From Pegethrix bostrychoides GSE-TBD4-15B (GTDB taxonomy: Bacteria > Cyanobacteriota > Cyanobacteriia > Elainellales > Elainellaceae), in NCBI GenBank assembly GCA_019359155.1, contig JAHHHV010000086.1, positions 18,443 through 82,442 of the forward strand: a stretch of DNA of 64,000 nt, read 5' to 3'. The position numbers and the translations under genes are program-made. Under the pieces are notes generated by a model. The model did not search any database. It was not told the origin of the DNA and saw only the letters and a list, made by a program, of their open reading frames with translations. Each line of letters starts with the position of its first letter. The stretch's first letter is position 1. Positions 53,446-62,483 of this stretch are shown here, in pieces.

Positions 53446-53928
53446 CTAGCTGGCAAAATAGCCCAGCAGCAGCCATTTCATCGGCATCAGCTTCAGCGCG
53501 TAGTCGATTTTTTGATGCGTATGCGTCTTCAATTCCAGCAGGTAGCGACCGGATGCAAGCGTCACGGTTTCGCGGTCGCGATCTCCCGGCGCAACTGAAA
53601 ACAGCGCCTGCTTCTGGCCAGATTCACTCCAGAGCGTCACCTCAATGTTCCGAGATCGCAGCAGCTCTCCAAACAGCCCCGGATCGCGCTCGTTAGCTAG
53701 ATCAATTGAAACCTTACGGGTTTGATCTAGCCGGAAGGCAAAGCTGTGCGAGCGTTCGCGGCTTAGCTCGTCGATATAGTCATAGGATCGGCCTGGGGCG
53801 GTTCGCACCAGTTTGAGCTGACTGACGCGACTGTGAGCCAGCGCCAGACTTGATGAGGCTTGATCTTTTAGACAAGTCACGGGGTTACGAAGCTGCCAGT
53901 TCTTTCTCACTATTCCAAGCCTGCTCAT
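53446..53928 (-). CDS. Unknown protein, possible pre-peptidase-type beta domain
   Basis: 160 residues, not assigned. The middle part (about residues 45-140) alternates short strands: HSFAFRLDQTRKVSIDL, RNIEVTLWSESGQ and VTLASGRYLLELKTHTH. This order, with the Gly-x-Tyr near the end, is like the bacterial pre-peptidase C-terminal (PPC) domain. No signal peptide is evident from the first ATG; the C-terminal 15 residues are hydrophobic. Whether it is secreted is unclear. Confidence 0.6.
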   Translation of the reverse strand: MSRLGIVRKNWQLRNPVTCLKDQASSSLALAHSRVSQLKLVRTAPGRSYDYIDELSRERSHSFAFRLDQTRKVSIDLANERDPGLFGELLRSRNIEVTLWSESGQKQALFSVAPGDRDRETVTLASGRYLLELKTHTHQKIDYALKLMPMKWLLLGYFAS

Positions 53929-54077
53929 CAGTTCCGCCTAACTTCCTTGACGTTTCGATGAAGTTCGCTCTGCATCGTAGCCTTTGGTACGCTATTGGAT
54001 GAAGCGTAGTTGCACGGACTCAGCAAGTCAGATTAAACCAACTGCATCCGTATTTTTACGAATTATTAAGCAAACGC

Positions 54078-54101
54078 TTAGACAAGCAATTAGACAAGCA
54101 A
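54078..54101. repeat. 12-bp perfect tandem duplication
   Basis: TTAGACAAGCAA occurs twice without a gap, in the intergenic region about 50-85 bp before the acyltransferase gene. Confidence 0.9.
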
Positions 54102-54149
54102 GCTGTGAACCGACCTGTCAAACAAACTATTGAGCTGAACCACTAGGCT

Positions 54150-54797
54150 GTGGCATTCCCTATGCGTGAACGCGAACCCGCCCTAAGCTTGGCGCTCTAT
54201 CACCTGTTCAAATGGACAGTTGTGAGTCCGCTGCTACACAGCTACTTTCGGGGGCAGATCTATGGAGCTGAGCATGTGCCCGCTCGCGGACGGCTCATTG
54301 TGGTGGCCAATCACGCCAGCGACTTTGATCCGCCAATTCTCTCTAGCTGCGTCCGGCGTCCGGTGTCCTACATGGCTAAAGAGGAGCTGTTTCAGGTACC
54401 TGTACTGAGTCACGCGATTCGGCTCTACGGAGCTTATCCGGTGAAGCGCGGCTCAGCAGACCGCAGCGCGATTCGGGCGGCGCTGGCTCAGCTTGAGGCG
54501 GGCTGGGCGGTTGGTGTCTTCCCGCAGGGGACGCGCAGTTCCGATGGCCGCATTTCCATCCCAAAATTGGGCGCAGCCCTGCTAGCCGCCAAATCTCAGT
54601 CGCCACTGCTGCCAGTCAGCCTCTGGGGCACCGAGTTCATTGTGACTAAAGGCCGCAAGCTGCCTCAGCCTGTGCCAATTACGGTGCGAATCGGGGCACC
54701 CATACCACCGCCGCCTAATTCCGACCGCCTGCAGCTAGAAGCCGTCACCCAGCAGTATGTGGACATTATTCATGCGATGCATGATTTAGGACGCTAA
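54150..54797 (+). CDS. PlsC-type 1-acylglycerol-3-phosphate acyltransferase
   Basis: Membrane enzyme adding the second acyl chain in phospholipid or glycolipid synthesis, 215 residues. The acyltransferase motif NHx4D is visible as NHASDFDPPI, the second block is YPVKRGSADR, and the FPQGTRSS block corresponds to the FPEGTRS motif, with Gln in place of Glu. The start is GTG 54150 or the ATG at 54162 (MREREPALSLALYHLFKW), and neither has a good ribosome site. Orphan gene with no operon partners in view. Confidence 0.88.
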   Translation: MAFPMREREPALSLALYHLFKWTVVSPLLHSYFRGQIYGAEHVPARGRLIVVANHASDFDPPILSSCVRRPVSYMAKEELFQVPVLSHAIRLYGAYPVKRGSADRSAIRAALAQLEAGWAVGVFPQGTRSSDGRISIPKLGAALLAAKSQSPLLPVSLWGTEFIVTKGRKLPQPVPITVRIGAPIPPPPNSDRLQLEAVTQQYVDIIHAMHDLGR

Positions 54798-55077
54798 AGC
54801 CAATTTTGAAGCCAATCTTGGAGAATAAGCAGAGGAGGCTAGGATGTCGGCAGGTTATTAGAAAATATAATAGAATCTGTCAGAAATTAGCCTTTGGAGA
54901 GGTTGGAAATCGACTGTGCTAACATAGAATACTGGCAGTTGGATCTGAGATGAGCGTAGTCAAAGCTTCAAATTGACTGGAAACTGACCGGAAACTAACC
55001 GATCCGGAAATTAATCGGTGATGCGCTCTGCCAGCTAATCTGTTCTCCACTTAGCATTTGAAAAATTAGTGATCAAT

Positions 55078-55308
55078 ATGACTGAAGGTTTTGCGACCCC
55101 GGTTGCTCATCCCATGGAAAAATTTCAGCGCCAGGTGCGCTCCCTGGTACAGTCCAAGGCCGTCAAACCCACGGACAGCATTTGGAAAATCGCCTTGCTT
55201 TATGGCGAGGAATGGCAGCATTGGAAAAGAGAGCTAGAGGAGTTTGAATTCTCAATGCAAGACCCCATTGGTGATTTGCTGGCTGTGGAGTCTTGGGATG
55301 AGTCATAG
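55078..55308 (+). CDS. DUF4327-type small cyanobacterial protein
   Basis: A 76-residue protein starting at ATG 55078 (MTEGFATPVAHPMEKFQRQV), ending FSMQDPIGDLLAVESWDES. The pattern (HPMEKFQRQVRSLV, KPTDSIWKIALLYGEEWQHW) is characteristic of the small cyanobacterial family DUF4327, so far of unknown function. No signal peptide or membrane segment. An upstream GTG in frame would add three residues. Convergent with obg, 45 bp apart. Confidence 0.82.
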   Translation: MTEGFATPVAHPMEKFQRQVRSLVQSKAVKPTDSIWKIALLYGEEWQHWKRELEEFEFSMQDPIGDLLAVESWDES

Positions 55309-55353
55309 GGCCTGTGAAGGCCATGGCAGCTTAAGGCTCTAGCGGCAGCTGTG

Positions 55354-56475
55354 CTAGACCAGTTCGGCCGTAGCGCTCGCAGCCGCAATTTCCTCTAGAT
55401 CCTCAGCGACAGGATATTTGGCGGCGCTCTTGGCAGCGTCAATAGATTCATTCTCTATGACGTTCTCTGCGACATTCTTGGCGATTTCGAGCTGTCGCCA
55501 CACCTCTTGCAGCATGGGTGCGAGTCCAGTCTGAGCCACTGCCGAAACCACGAAGATTGGGGCAGTGGTCAGCTGCGCCAGCTGACCAGCTAAATCCTGC
55601 GGCAGTTCGCTGTCGGCAGGTAAAGCGTCCGTTTTGTTCAGCGCCAAAATCTGGGGACGATCGGCCAAACCGCGTCCATAGGCTTGCAGTTCTGCCTGAA
55701 TCGTTTGATAGGCGGCAATTGGATCAGGCTGGGTTACGTCTACTAAGTGCAGCAGCAGCCGCGTCCGCTCAATATGGCGCAGAAAGTCGTGCCCCAATCC
55801 AGTGCCCTGATGCGCGCCCTCAATCAGGCCGGGAATATCGGCAAACACCGTGCCATCGCCGCTGGGCTTTCGCACGACCCCCAGATTAGGCACCAACGTC
55901 GTGAAGGGATAGTCGGCCACTTTGGGGCGAGCCGCCGAGAGGGCTGAAATCAAAGTCGATTTGCCCGCATTGGGCAGACCAATAATCCCTACCTCGGCCA
56001 GCAGCTTCAGCTCTAGCCGAATGGTGCGTTCCTCACCGGGCAGTCCCGGCAGGGCGCGTTCAGGGGCACGATTGTTGTTACTGAGAAAATGGCGATTGCC
56101 CAAGCCACCTTTGCCACCCTGAGCAATGCAGATCTCCTGACCGTTTTGGGTTAAGTCGCCTAGAATCTCGCCGGTCTCGGCATCATAAATCATCGTGCCA
56201 CAGGGTACTTCCACGCGCAGGTCATCGCCTGATGCACCCGTCATATTTTTCGTGCCGCCCTTTTTGCCGTCTTCTGCCTTAAAGATCCGCAGATAGCGAA
56301 AGTCCAGCAGGGTTTGCAGGTTTTCGACCGCGACGAGCAGCACCGAGCCACCATAGCCGCCGTTGCCGCCGGATGGCCCACCCGCAGGCACATACTTCTC
56401 GCGCCGAAAGGAGACCATGCCGTCGCCGCCGTTGCCCGCTTTGACCTCAATTTTTGCCTGGTCAATAAACTGCAT
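55354..56475 (-). CDS. obgE: Obg/CgtA GTPase
   Basis: Ribosome-associated GTPase with roles in large-subunit assembly and stress response. The glycine-rich Obg fold is at residues 1-158 ([30 protein letters not shown]), then the G domain: P-loop GLPNAGKST, switch region ADYPFTTL, G3 [20 protein letters not shown] and G4 LNKTD. The C-terminal tail is variable and acidic, with an Ala-rich end. 373 residues. Confidence 0.96.
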   Translation of the reverse strand: MQFIDQAKIEVKAGNGGDGMVSFRREKYVPAGGPSGGNGGYGGSVLLVAVENLQTLLDFRYLRIFKAEDGKKGGTKNMTGASGDDLRVEVPCGTMIYDAETGEILGDLTQNGQEICIAQGGKGGLGNRHFLSNNNRAPERALPGLPGEERTIRLELKLLAEVGIIGLPNAGKSTLISALSAARPKVADYPFTTLVPNLGVVRKPSGDGTVFADIPGLIEGAHQGTGLGHDFLRHIERTRLLLHLVDVTQPDPIAAYQTIQAELQAYGRGLADRPQILALNKTDALPADSELPQDLAGQLAQLTTAPIFVVSAVAQTGLAPMLQEVWRQLEIAKNVAENVIENESIDAAKSAAKYPVAEDLEEIAAASATAELV

Positions 56476-56795
56476 GACCTACCTCTGCGATAAATGGCCG
56501 AGCTGTCGCCCGGTTAATGTTCTGGTTAATGCCCTTATTGATGGTAGATGATCGATTGCTCTGGCGGCTAGTCAGGGCAGGATCAGCCTAGGGCGAACGC
56601 ACTATGTCGATAGGTAATTCAACGAGGTAATTCATACGGTAGTCCCTAAGTCTGTCAGGCTAGTAATGAGTAACTAGTCATGAGTGAACTTTCAGCCCAG
56701 CCTCAGGCTGATCTAAGCCTTGCAGCCCAAATATCCGATATGTTAGGCATGTTAGGCATCACGGTATTCTAATAGCGTAGCGCTGCTGATTTTTC
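56476..56795. other. Intergenic region between obg and the debranching enzyme gene
   Basis: About 320 bp between divergent genes, so probably two promoters. A 9-bp duplication, GTTAGGCAT twice at 56742-56759, is the only structure I see. A 30-codon frame at 56680-56772 has no recognisable product. Confidence 0.5.
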
Positions 56796-58856
56796 ATGAG
56801 CATTGGATTCGGCAGGGAAATTTGCGGGGAGTTTGAGATTGCCGCAGCGCGTGAATGGCTGATCACCAACGGCATTGGCGGCTACGCATCTGGCACCGTG
56901 GCGGGCGCTTTAACCCGACGCTATCACGGCCTGCTGATTGCTGCCTTGCAGCCGCCGCTGGGTCGCACCCTGATGCTGACCAAGCTCGAAGAAATTCTGC
57001 ACTACGACCAGCAGGTCTATGCGCTCAGCAGCAACCGTTGGGCAGGCGGGCAGATTGAACCGCAGGGCTATCGACAGATTGAGCGATTTAGCCTGGAAGG
57101 AACCGTACCCACCTGGCGCTTTGCCTGTGCGGATGCGCTGCTGGAAAAGCGGATTTGGATGCAGCAGGGCGCGAACACAACCTATGTGCAGTATCATCTG
57201 CTGCGAGCCAGTCAGCCTGTGGCGCTATTGCTAAAAGCATTGGTCAACTACCGCGACCATCATGGCGGCATTCGCAGCTGGGGCTGGCAGATGGGAGTCG
57301 AGCGGGTCGCATCAGGCATCAAGGTGCTGGCAACTGCTGAAGCCACGCCGCTCTATTTACTCAGCGATCGCGCCGAAGTGCTGACGCTGCACGACTGGTA
57401 CTATCAGTTTGATCTGGCTACGGAGCGTCGCCGGGGGCTACCCGACCGCGAGGATCATCTGCATGTGGCCACCTTTCACCTGACGCTGCACCCTGGCGAA
57501 TCACTGACGGTGGTCGCGAGCACAGAGCCAGCCCCAGAGCTAGACGGCGAGCTAACGCTCAAGCAGCGGCATCTCTACGAGCAAAAGCTGCTGAATCTCT
57601 GGCGCACCAACCAGCCGCTGGGTAGCAAAGAGCCAGCTCCCTGGCTAAATCAGCTGGTGCTGGCTGCGGATCAGTTTATCGTCAACCGCAGGGTGAACTT
57701 AGCGAAATTAGTGGCTGAGCCTGAGCTAGCGCAACCTGAACCTGAATCAGTCCCTGACCCGAACGCTGAAGCAGAAGATATCTTAGTAGGCAAGACGATT
57801 ATTGCGGGCTACCCCTGGTTTAGCGACTGGGGACGTGACACCATGATCAGCCTGCCTGGTCTGACGCTTTCGACCGGACGCTCCGAGATTGCCCGCTTGA
57901 TTCTGCGAACCTTTGCCCAATATGTTGATCAAGGCATGTTGCCCAACCGCTTTCCCGACGCGGGCGAAGTGCCTGAATACAACACCGTTGACGCAACGCT
58001 CTGGTACTTTGAGGCGATCCAGCATTACTACAAGGCTACCCAAGACGACGACCTGCTGGGCGAGCTTTACCCAATTCTGGCCGAAATCATCGACTGGCAC
58101 TGCCGGGGCACGCGCTACAACATTCACCTCGATCCAGCCGATGGCTTGCTTTATGCGGGCGAAGCAGGTCTTCAGCTCACCTGGATGGATGCTAAGGTAG
58201 GCGACTGGGTTGTCACGCCCCGGACTGGCAAAGCCGTCGAGATCAACGCGCTCTGGTACAACGCGCTGCGGACGATGGCGAGATTTGCCCGGATGCTAGG
58301 CAAGCCGCACCAGGAATATGAGGCGATTGCCGACCGGACGCTGGCGCGGTTTGTGCGGTTCTGGAACCCGGATCTGGGCTACTGCTATGACGTGCTGGAT
58401 GCGCCAACTGGCAACGATGCTAGCTTGCGCCCTAATCAGATTTTTGCCGTCTCGCTGCCCGAAAGCCCGCTCAACCCTGCTCAGCAGCGCAGCGTCGTCG
58501 AAACCTGCGGCAGAGCGCTCTTGACTTCCTATGGACTCCGCTCTCTGGCGACTCACGATCCCAGCTATCAGGGGCACTATGGCGGCGATCTGCGCCAGCG
58601 CGACGGAGCTTATCATCAGGGCACGGTCTGGGGCTGGCTGCTGGGGCCTTATGTGTTGGCACATCTGCGCGTTTATGGTGATCTGGTACAGGCAAGGCAG
58701 CTTTTGGAACCCATGGCCGATCATCTGCTGGCGCATGGCTTGGGCAGCGCTAGCGAAATTTTTGACGGCGACGCGCCGATGATGCCCAAAGGCTGCATTG
58801 CTCAAGCCTGGACGGTCGCTGAGATTTTGCGCGCCTGGATGGTCATCGAGCGCTAA
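56796..58856 (+). CDS. Glycogen debranching enzyme (amylo-alpha-1,6-glucosidase type)
   Basis: 686 residues. N-terminal GDE_N domain (EWLITNGIGGYASGTVAGAL, TRRYHGLLIAAL) and C-terminal catalytic (alpha/alpha)6 barrel: GYPWFSDWGRDTMISLPGL with the conserved Asp, NRFPDAGEVPEYNTVDATLW and YNALRTMARF. Family members hydrolyse alpha-1,6 branches of glycogen during breakdown, so a role in night-time carbon reserve use is likely. A central acidic insert (VAEPELAQPEPESVPDPNAE) joins the domains. Starts at ATG 56796; no ribosome site stands out. Confidence 0.93.
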   Translation: MSIGFGREICGEFEIAAAREWLITNGIGGYASGTVAGALTRRYHGLLIAALQPPLGRTLMLTKLEEILHYDQQVYALSSNRWAGGQIEPQGYRQIERFSLEGTVPTWRFACADALLEKRIWMQQGANTTYVQYHLLRASQPVALLLKALVNYRDHHGGIRSWGWQMGVERVASGIKVLATAEATPLYLLSDRAEVLTLHDWYYQFDLATERRRGLPDREDHLHVATFHLTLHPGESLTVVASTEPAPELDGELTLKQRHLYEQKLLNLWRTNQPLGSKEPAPWLNQLVLAADQFIVNRRVNLAKLVAEPELAQPEPESVPDPNAEAEDILVGKTIIAGYPWFSDWGRDTMISLPGLTLSTGRSEIARLILRTFAQYVDQGMLPNRFPDAGEVPEYNTVDATLWYFEAIQHYYKATQDDDLLGELYPILAEIIDWHCRGTRYNIHLDPADGLLYAGEAGLQLTWMDAKVGDWVVTPRTGKAVEINALWYNALRTMARFARMLGKPHQEYEAIADRTLARFVRFWNPDLGYCYDVLDAPTGNDASLRPNQIFAVSLPESPLNPAQQRSVVETCGRALLTSYGLRSLATHDPSYQGHYGGDLRQRDGAYHQGTVWGWLLGPYVLAHLRVYGDLVQARQLLEPMADHLLAHGLGSASEIFDGDAPMMPKGCIAQAWTVAEILRAWMVIER

Positions 58857-58980
58857 TTTGACTAGCGGCAGTCGCTAGAAGCCATAGAGAAAACCCACTG
58901 CAATCAATCAAGGCTCTGTGCCAAATTCGGCTGAATTAGCCGATAGAATGCATTAAGTTAGGTTGCGAATGACGGGGAAA

Positions 58981-58999
58981 AGCCAGTGCTTCCCTGGCT
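58981..58999. other. Small inverted repeat between debranching enzyme and comB genes
   Basis: AGCCAG (58981-58986), seven bases, CTGGCT (58994-58999) can form a six-base-pair hairpin. No T-run follows, so it is not a clear terminator. It lies about 48 bp before the comB start and could affect its leader. Confidence 0.35.
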
Positions 59000-59046
59000 C
59001 TTGGACCTGACCGTACTATCCCCTGCTTTAACGCAACTATAAACCT

Positions 59047-59787
59047 GTGAAAATATCTGTTTTTCATACGCCCGAACTCACGCCATCTGACAGTCTGCCA
59101 AACTGCGCCATCGCGGTTGACGTGCTGCGCGCCACGACGACAATGGCCACCGTGCTGGCTGCTGGAGCCGAAGCGGTGCAGGTGTTCAGCAGCATGGACG
59201 AGCTGATGCAGGTGAGCGAGGACTGGCCTGCTGACAAGCGTCTGCGAGCCGGAGAGCGCGGTGGCGCAAAGGTTGCAGGCTGCGACCTAGGCAATTCACC
59301 GCTCGACTGCCTGCCGGACGTTGTCCAGAACCGCCGATTGTTTATTAGCACCACCAACGGAACGCGCTGCCTCTCCCGCATCCAGAATGCCGAAACCGTC
59401 CTGACGGCAGCGCTCGTGAATCGAGCCGCAGTTGTCAGCTATCTGCACCAGCACCAGCCCGAAACCGTCTGGATTGTAGGGTCAGGCTGGGAGGGCAGCT
59501 TTTCGCTTGAAGATACCGTCTGCGCGGGGGCAATTGTGCATCAGCTCAGCGAGCTACCGAGTGCATCGCTGGCTGAACTCGCCGGCAATGACGAGGTGTT
59601 TAGCGCTGTCGCCCTCTACAGCCAGTGGCAGACCAACCTGCTGGGATTACTGCAACATGCCTCGCATGGTCAGCGGCTGCTGCGGCTCGACTGTCACGAC
59701 GACCTGAAGTACTGCGCTCAGACTGATACGCTAGAGGCGCTGCCGATCCAGACGGAGCCATCCGTGCTCAAGCTGTATCAGGACTAG
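59047..59787 (+). CDS. comB: ComB, 2-phosphosulfolactate phosphatase
   Basis: 246 residues, GTG start. The family signatures are [21 protein letters not shown] near residue 20, [32 protein letters not shown] and [20 protein letters not shown]. ComB dephosphorylates 2-phosphosulfolactate in the route to sulfolactate or coenzyme M. Cyanobacteria do not make coenzyme M, so sulfolactate or a related compound is the likely product; that is inference. Downstream gene is convergent, 13 bp apart. Confidence 0.9.
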   Translation: MKISVFHTPELTPSDSLPNCAIAVDVLRATTTMATVLAAGAEAVQVFSSMDELMQVSEDWPADKRLRAGERGGAKVAGCDLGNSPLDCLPDVVQNRRLFISTTNGTRCLSRIQNAETVLTAALVNRAAVVSYLHQHQPETVWIVGSGWEGSFSLEDTVCAGAIVHQLSELPSASLAELAGNDEVFSAVALYSQWQTNLLGLLQHASHGQRLLRLDCHDDLKYCAQTDTLEALPIQTEPSVLKLYQD

Positions 59788-59800
59788 GTTGGGGTGAGCC

Positions 59801-60748
59801 TCACGAGCTAGACGGCACCGAGAGCGTAGTCTGATTCGACTCGGTTCCTGTCCAGCAGACTCTAGCCAGATTGGCCTCGTCGAAGTCAACGTTTTTAAGG
59901 TCGCTGTGCGAAAAATTGGCCTCTGTTAGATCTGCGCCTCGGAAGCTTGTGCCCCAGCGAATGACGAGCGAGCGAGCCAAGCGCCGCATCAGACGATGCT
60001 TGGGGTTGCCCTGAAGCGCCTGCCAGCCCACATAGCCGCCCAGCAACATTACCGCAGGCACCACCATCACCATCGAAGTCACAATCTCGGTAATTGAGAC
60101 AATATAGGCGAACACCAGCGTATAGATAACGGGGACCGCCAGGACGATTCGCAGGTCAAAAGCTCGGAGAGCAGCCATCGCGGCAACTGTAGTAAAGATG
60201 GTGAAAGCCGAGACTGACGAGACAATCGTAATAGCGAGTCCAATTGCTCCGGCAGCAGCAAAGGCAATCGGGTTAATTAGCGTCGAGAAAATTGGACCAA
60301 TGACGGCCAGCGCCACGGCAACTCCAAAGGCCAGCGCAAAAACGCTAAACCCGGCAATCACGCCTTCCAAAACAGAAACCAGCGCAAAGACTAGCAAAAT
60401 GAATAGAACAGCCCAGCCTGCCGTCACTTCTTCAAAGTTTGTCGTGAAGCTGCGGAGTTCCAGGTTGAGTAAGGTGCTAACCAAACCCGCTGCCGTGCCC
60501 AGCAGTAGGGTAATCATGCCTAGCAAGAGCAGCAGTAAGATCTGCTTGCGCCGCTGCAATCCAGCTCGAATGCCAGTAAAGTTAGCGCCCTGAAGGAGGG
60601 CGTTTGTGAAATTGGCGCTGCGTAAGTCAGCACCACTGAGATCAATTCCGGATAGATCTTGGCCGACGAACGATTGACCGCTCAGATTCTGCTTTCTGAA
60701 ATTTCGCTCACCCTGTTGATATAGGGCAATTAGCTCTTCGTTTTTCAC
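59801..60748 (-). CDS. Pentapeptide-repeat membrane protein
   Basis: 315 residues. A block of pentapeptide repeats (A(D/N)LxX type: LSGQSFVGQDLSGIDLSGAD, LRSANFTNALLQGANF) at about 22-60, then several hydrophobic helices (about 70-245), then a second, shorter repeat set (FRGADLTEANFSHSDLKNVD) at about 269-295. The two half-solenoids thus flank the membrane part and probably both face the cytoplasm. Related cyanobacterial proteins exist, including HglK-like forms in heterocyst glycolipid localisation, but I cannot claim identity. Function unknown. Confidence 0.85.
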   Translation of the reverse strand: MKNEELIALYQQGERNFRKQNLSGQSFVGQDLSGIDLSGADLRSANFTNALLQGANFTGIRAGLQRRKQILLLLLLGMITLLLGTAAGLVSTLLNLELRSFTTNFEEVTAGWAVLFILLVFALVSVLEGVIAGFSVFALAFGVAVALAVIGPIFSTLINPIAFAAAGAIGLAITIVSSVSAFTIFTTVAAMAALRAFDLRIVLAVPVIYTLVFAYIVSITEIVTSMVMVVPAVMLLGGYVGWQALQGNPKHRLMRRLARSLVIRWGTSFRGADLTEANFSHSDLKNVDFDEANLARVCWTGTESNQTTLSVPSSS

Positions 60749-61060
60749 AATATCTGCCTGTAAGTGACTGAAGTTCAGTAGGCATCCCTGTTTAGATGTC
60801 CGCCGTAGATAGCCCTAAATATTTGAATCCGCCCCTCAACTTCGCGAACTGTCAAGCTCAAGAAATTTTCTTGACCTAAAGTTATTTTTCACTGCACTAT
60901 AACAGGTCACACTTTACAGTCATTTCACATTATAAATTGAGTGAGCGCAGGTTGGATAGAGGCCATGAGACCTATGAGTTCTGTCGCCAAGTTCCATCAC
61001 TAAGTTCCGTCGCTATGAGGGAACTCTGAGGGTTTATTCAGATCTCAGATGAGTTGGATC
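60749..61060. other. Intergenic region, likely promoter of the pentapeptide gene
   Basis: About 310 bp between two minus-strand genes, AT-rich in the middle. On the minus strand TATAAT (60929-60934) could be a -10 box for the pentapeptide-repeat gene, about 180 bp from its start, with no good -35. Near 60990-61020 AAGTTCC(A/G)TC occurs twice. No gene seen. Confidence 0.45.
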
Positions 61061-62323
61061 TCAGATCAGATTGACCGCTGCATCGAGCTGCATTAGACAG
61101 GCGGCGATCCTAGCCGCCGCGCCGGGACTACCCATGCGTTGTTTGCCATTAGCCTGGATGATTTGCAGCCGATCTGGGTCATGCAGCAGTAGCTCGATGG
61201 CTTTGACCAGATCGGCTGGCTCAGTTAGCGTGACGCTGGCTCCCAGCAGTCGAGTCTGAGCTTCAGCAAAGCGCGGCGTGAACTGCGGGCCTGCTCCCGC
61301 AAAGCTAAAAACAGGCTTACCCAGGCCAACAAACTGCTCGGTGGCTGTACCCGCCATCCCCAACGCCAGATCCGCCTGCTGTAGACAGTCATTGAACGCC
61401 GAGGTCAAAACCAGCCCGCCGCGGTATTGCTCAAATTTCTGATCTAGCTGTTCACTCCCATCAACTAGCCGCCAGCCGCGAGCGGTCAACTCCTGCTGGA
61501 GCGGCTGACGCTGGAGCTGCGGGGCAACTGCCGCCAAAAACAGCAGCCGATAGCGATTGCCCAAGATTGCGATCAGCGTTGAGACAGCTTGCAGCAAGAT
61601 CTGCCAGTTTTCATAGGCTTCGGGTGGCCTTGATCCGGGCAGCAGCAGCAGGGTAAGCTGCGGCAGATCCTCCAGACTGGGCAAATCTGCCGTCCAGCTG
61701 ATGCCAGTTGCCTCTAGGCCATCCATCATCGGGTTGCCCAAATCAAAAGCCGGGAGCTGCCGCCGCCTCAGCCCCATTGCCGTGAGGCGATCTCTGGGGA
61801 AGATCGCCTTGCAGTGTGGCCGTCCCATCAGCCAGCGTTCCCAGGGCAGATAGACCGAGCCTGACCAGTTTTCTAAGCGCTCTAGCCAGGAGTGACGGGG
61901 CAGCCAGCCCTGCTCGTCCCGCAGATAGTAGTCGGATTTGGCAGTACCGACAAACGCATAGTCAGCGCCGCTGTACCAGGCGTAGAGCAGCGGCACAATA
62001 TCGCCCACCGCCAGCAGCAGATCTCCAGGCTGGGACTTGGCGCGCCACTGTTTCACAGCTTTGAGCTGAGCCAGCGTCAGCGTCAGCAGCCCGCCGCGCA
62101 GATCGCGAACCAGTTCCCGCCCGTCCATATAGACAAATCCGCCCGACGGCATGGCCTGGACTGGCCCGAAAATTGGGATGCCGTGCTGGCGGTAGAGCTG
62201 ACCTTCCCCCACAATCGGCAGGGCAGCGATCTCTGGCGGCTGCGACTGCTGCTGGAGCGCCTGCAAAATCCGCAGCGCAATTGCATCTTCGCCATGCCCG
62301 TTGCTGATGCAGAGTAGCTTCAT
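61061..62323 (-). CDS. Lipid-A-disaccharide-synthase-related protein
   Basis: 420 residues, in the LpxB-related cyanobacterial/plastid group, not LpxB itself. Start MKLLCISNGHGEDAIALRIL is characteristic, followed by ALPIVGEGQLYRQHGIPIFG, PGDLLLAVGDIVPL, and LLLPGSRPPEAYENW. The C-terminal Rossmann half has LALGMAGTATEQFVGLGKPVF. GT-B fold, so a glycosyl transfer is expected, but the acceptor is unknown. The DUF3084 gene starts divergently 160 bp away. Confidence 0.88.
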   Translation of the reverse strand: MKLLCISNGHGEDAIALRILQALQQQSQPPEIAALPIVGEGQLYRQHGIPIFGPVQAMPSGGFVYMDGRELVRDLRGGLLTLTLAQLKAVKQWRAKSQPGDLLLAVGDIVPLLYAWYSGADYAFVGTAKSDYYLRDEQGWLPRHSWLERLENWSGSVYLPWERWLMGRPHCKAIFPRDRLTAMGLRRRQLPAFDLGNPMMDGLEATGISWTADLPSLEDLPQLTLLLLPGSRPPEAYENWQILLQAVSTLIAILGNRYRLLFLAAVAPQLQRQPLQQELTARGWRLVDGSEQLDQKFEQYRGGLVLTSAFNDCLQQADLALGMAGTATEQFVGLGKPVFSFAGAGPQFTPRFAEAQTRLLGASVTLTEPADLVKAIELLLHDPDRLQIIQANGKQRMGSPGAAARIAACLMQLDAAVNLI

Positions 62324-62375
62324 GTTGCGTCGCTTGAGGTTGCGTACTTAGGGTCTTGCAGATTGGGAGAGCCTA

Positions 62376-62411
62376 GATCAAAACCAGGATCAAAACCAGG
62401 ATCAAAATCTG
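62376..62411. repeat. 12-bp direct repeats between divergent genes
   Basis: GATCAAAACCAG occurs twice (62376-62387, 62388-62399), then GATCAAAATCTG (62400-62411) with two changes. It is in the intergenic stretch before the DUF3084 gene, about 70-108 bp upstream of its start. Confidence 0.9.
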
Positions 62412-62483
62412 AAACAGGCGGCTTTGATGCCATCCTCTCGTTTACGATACTGTACGCTGGATGTGAATCGGTTCTCAAATGCG

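Noticed and set aside
56680..56772. 30-codon ORF upstream of the debranching enzyme
   Set aside because: No ribosome site or recognisable motif, and it includes a slippage duplication; probably chance.
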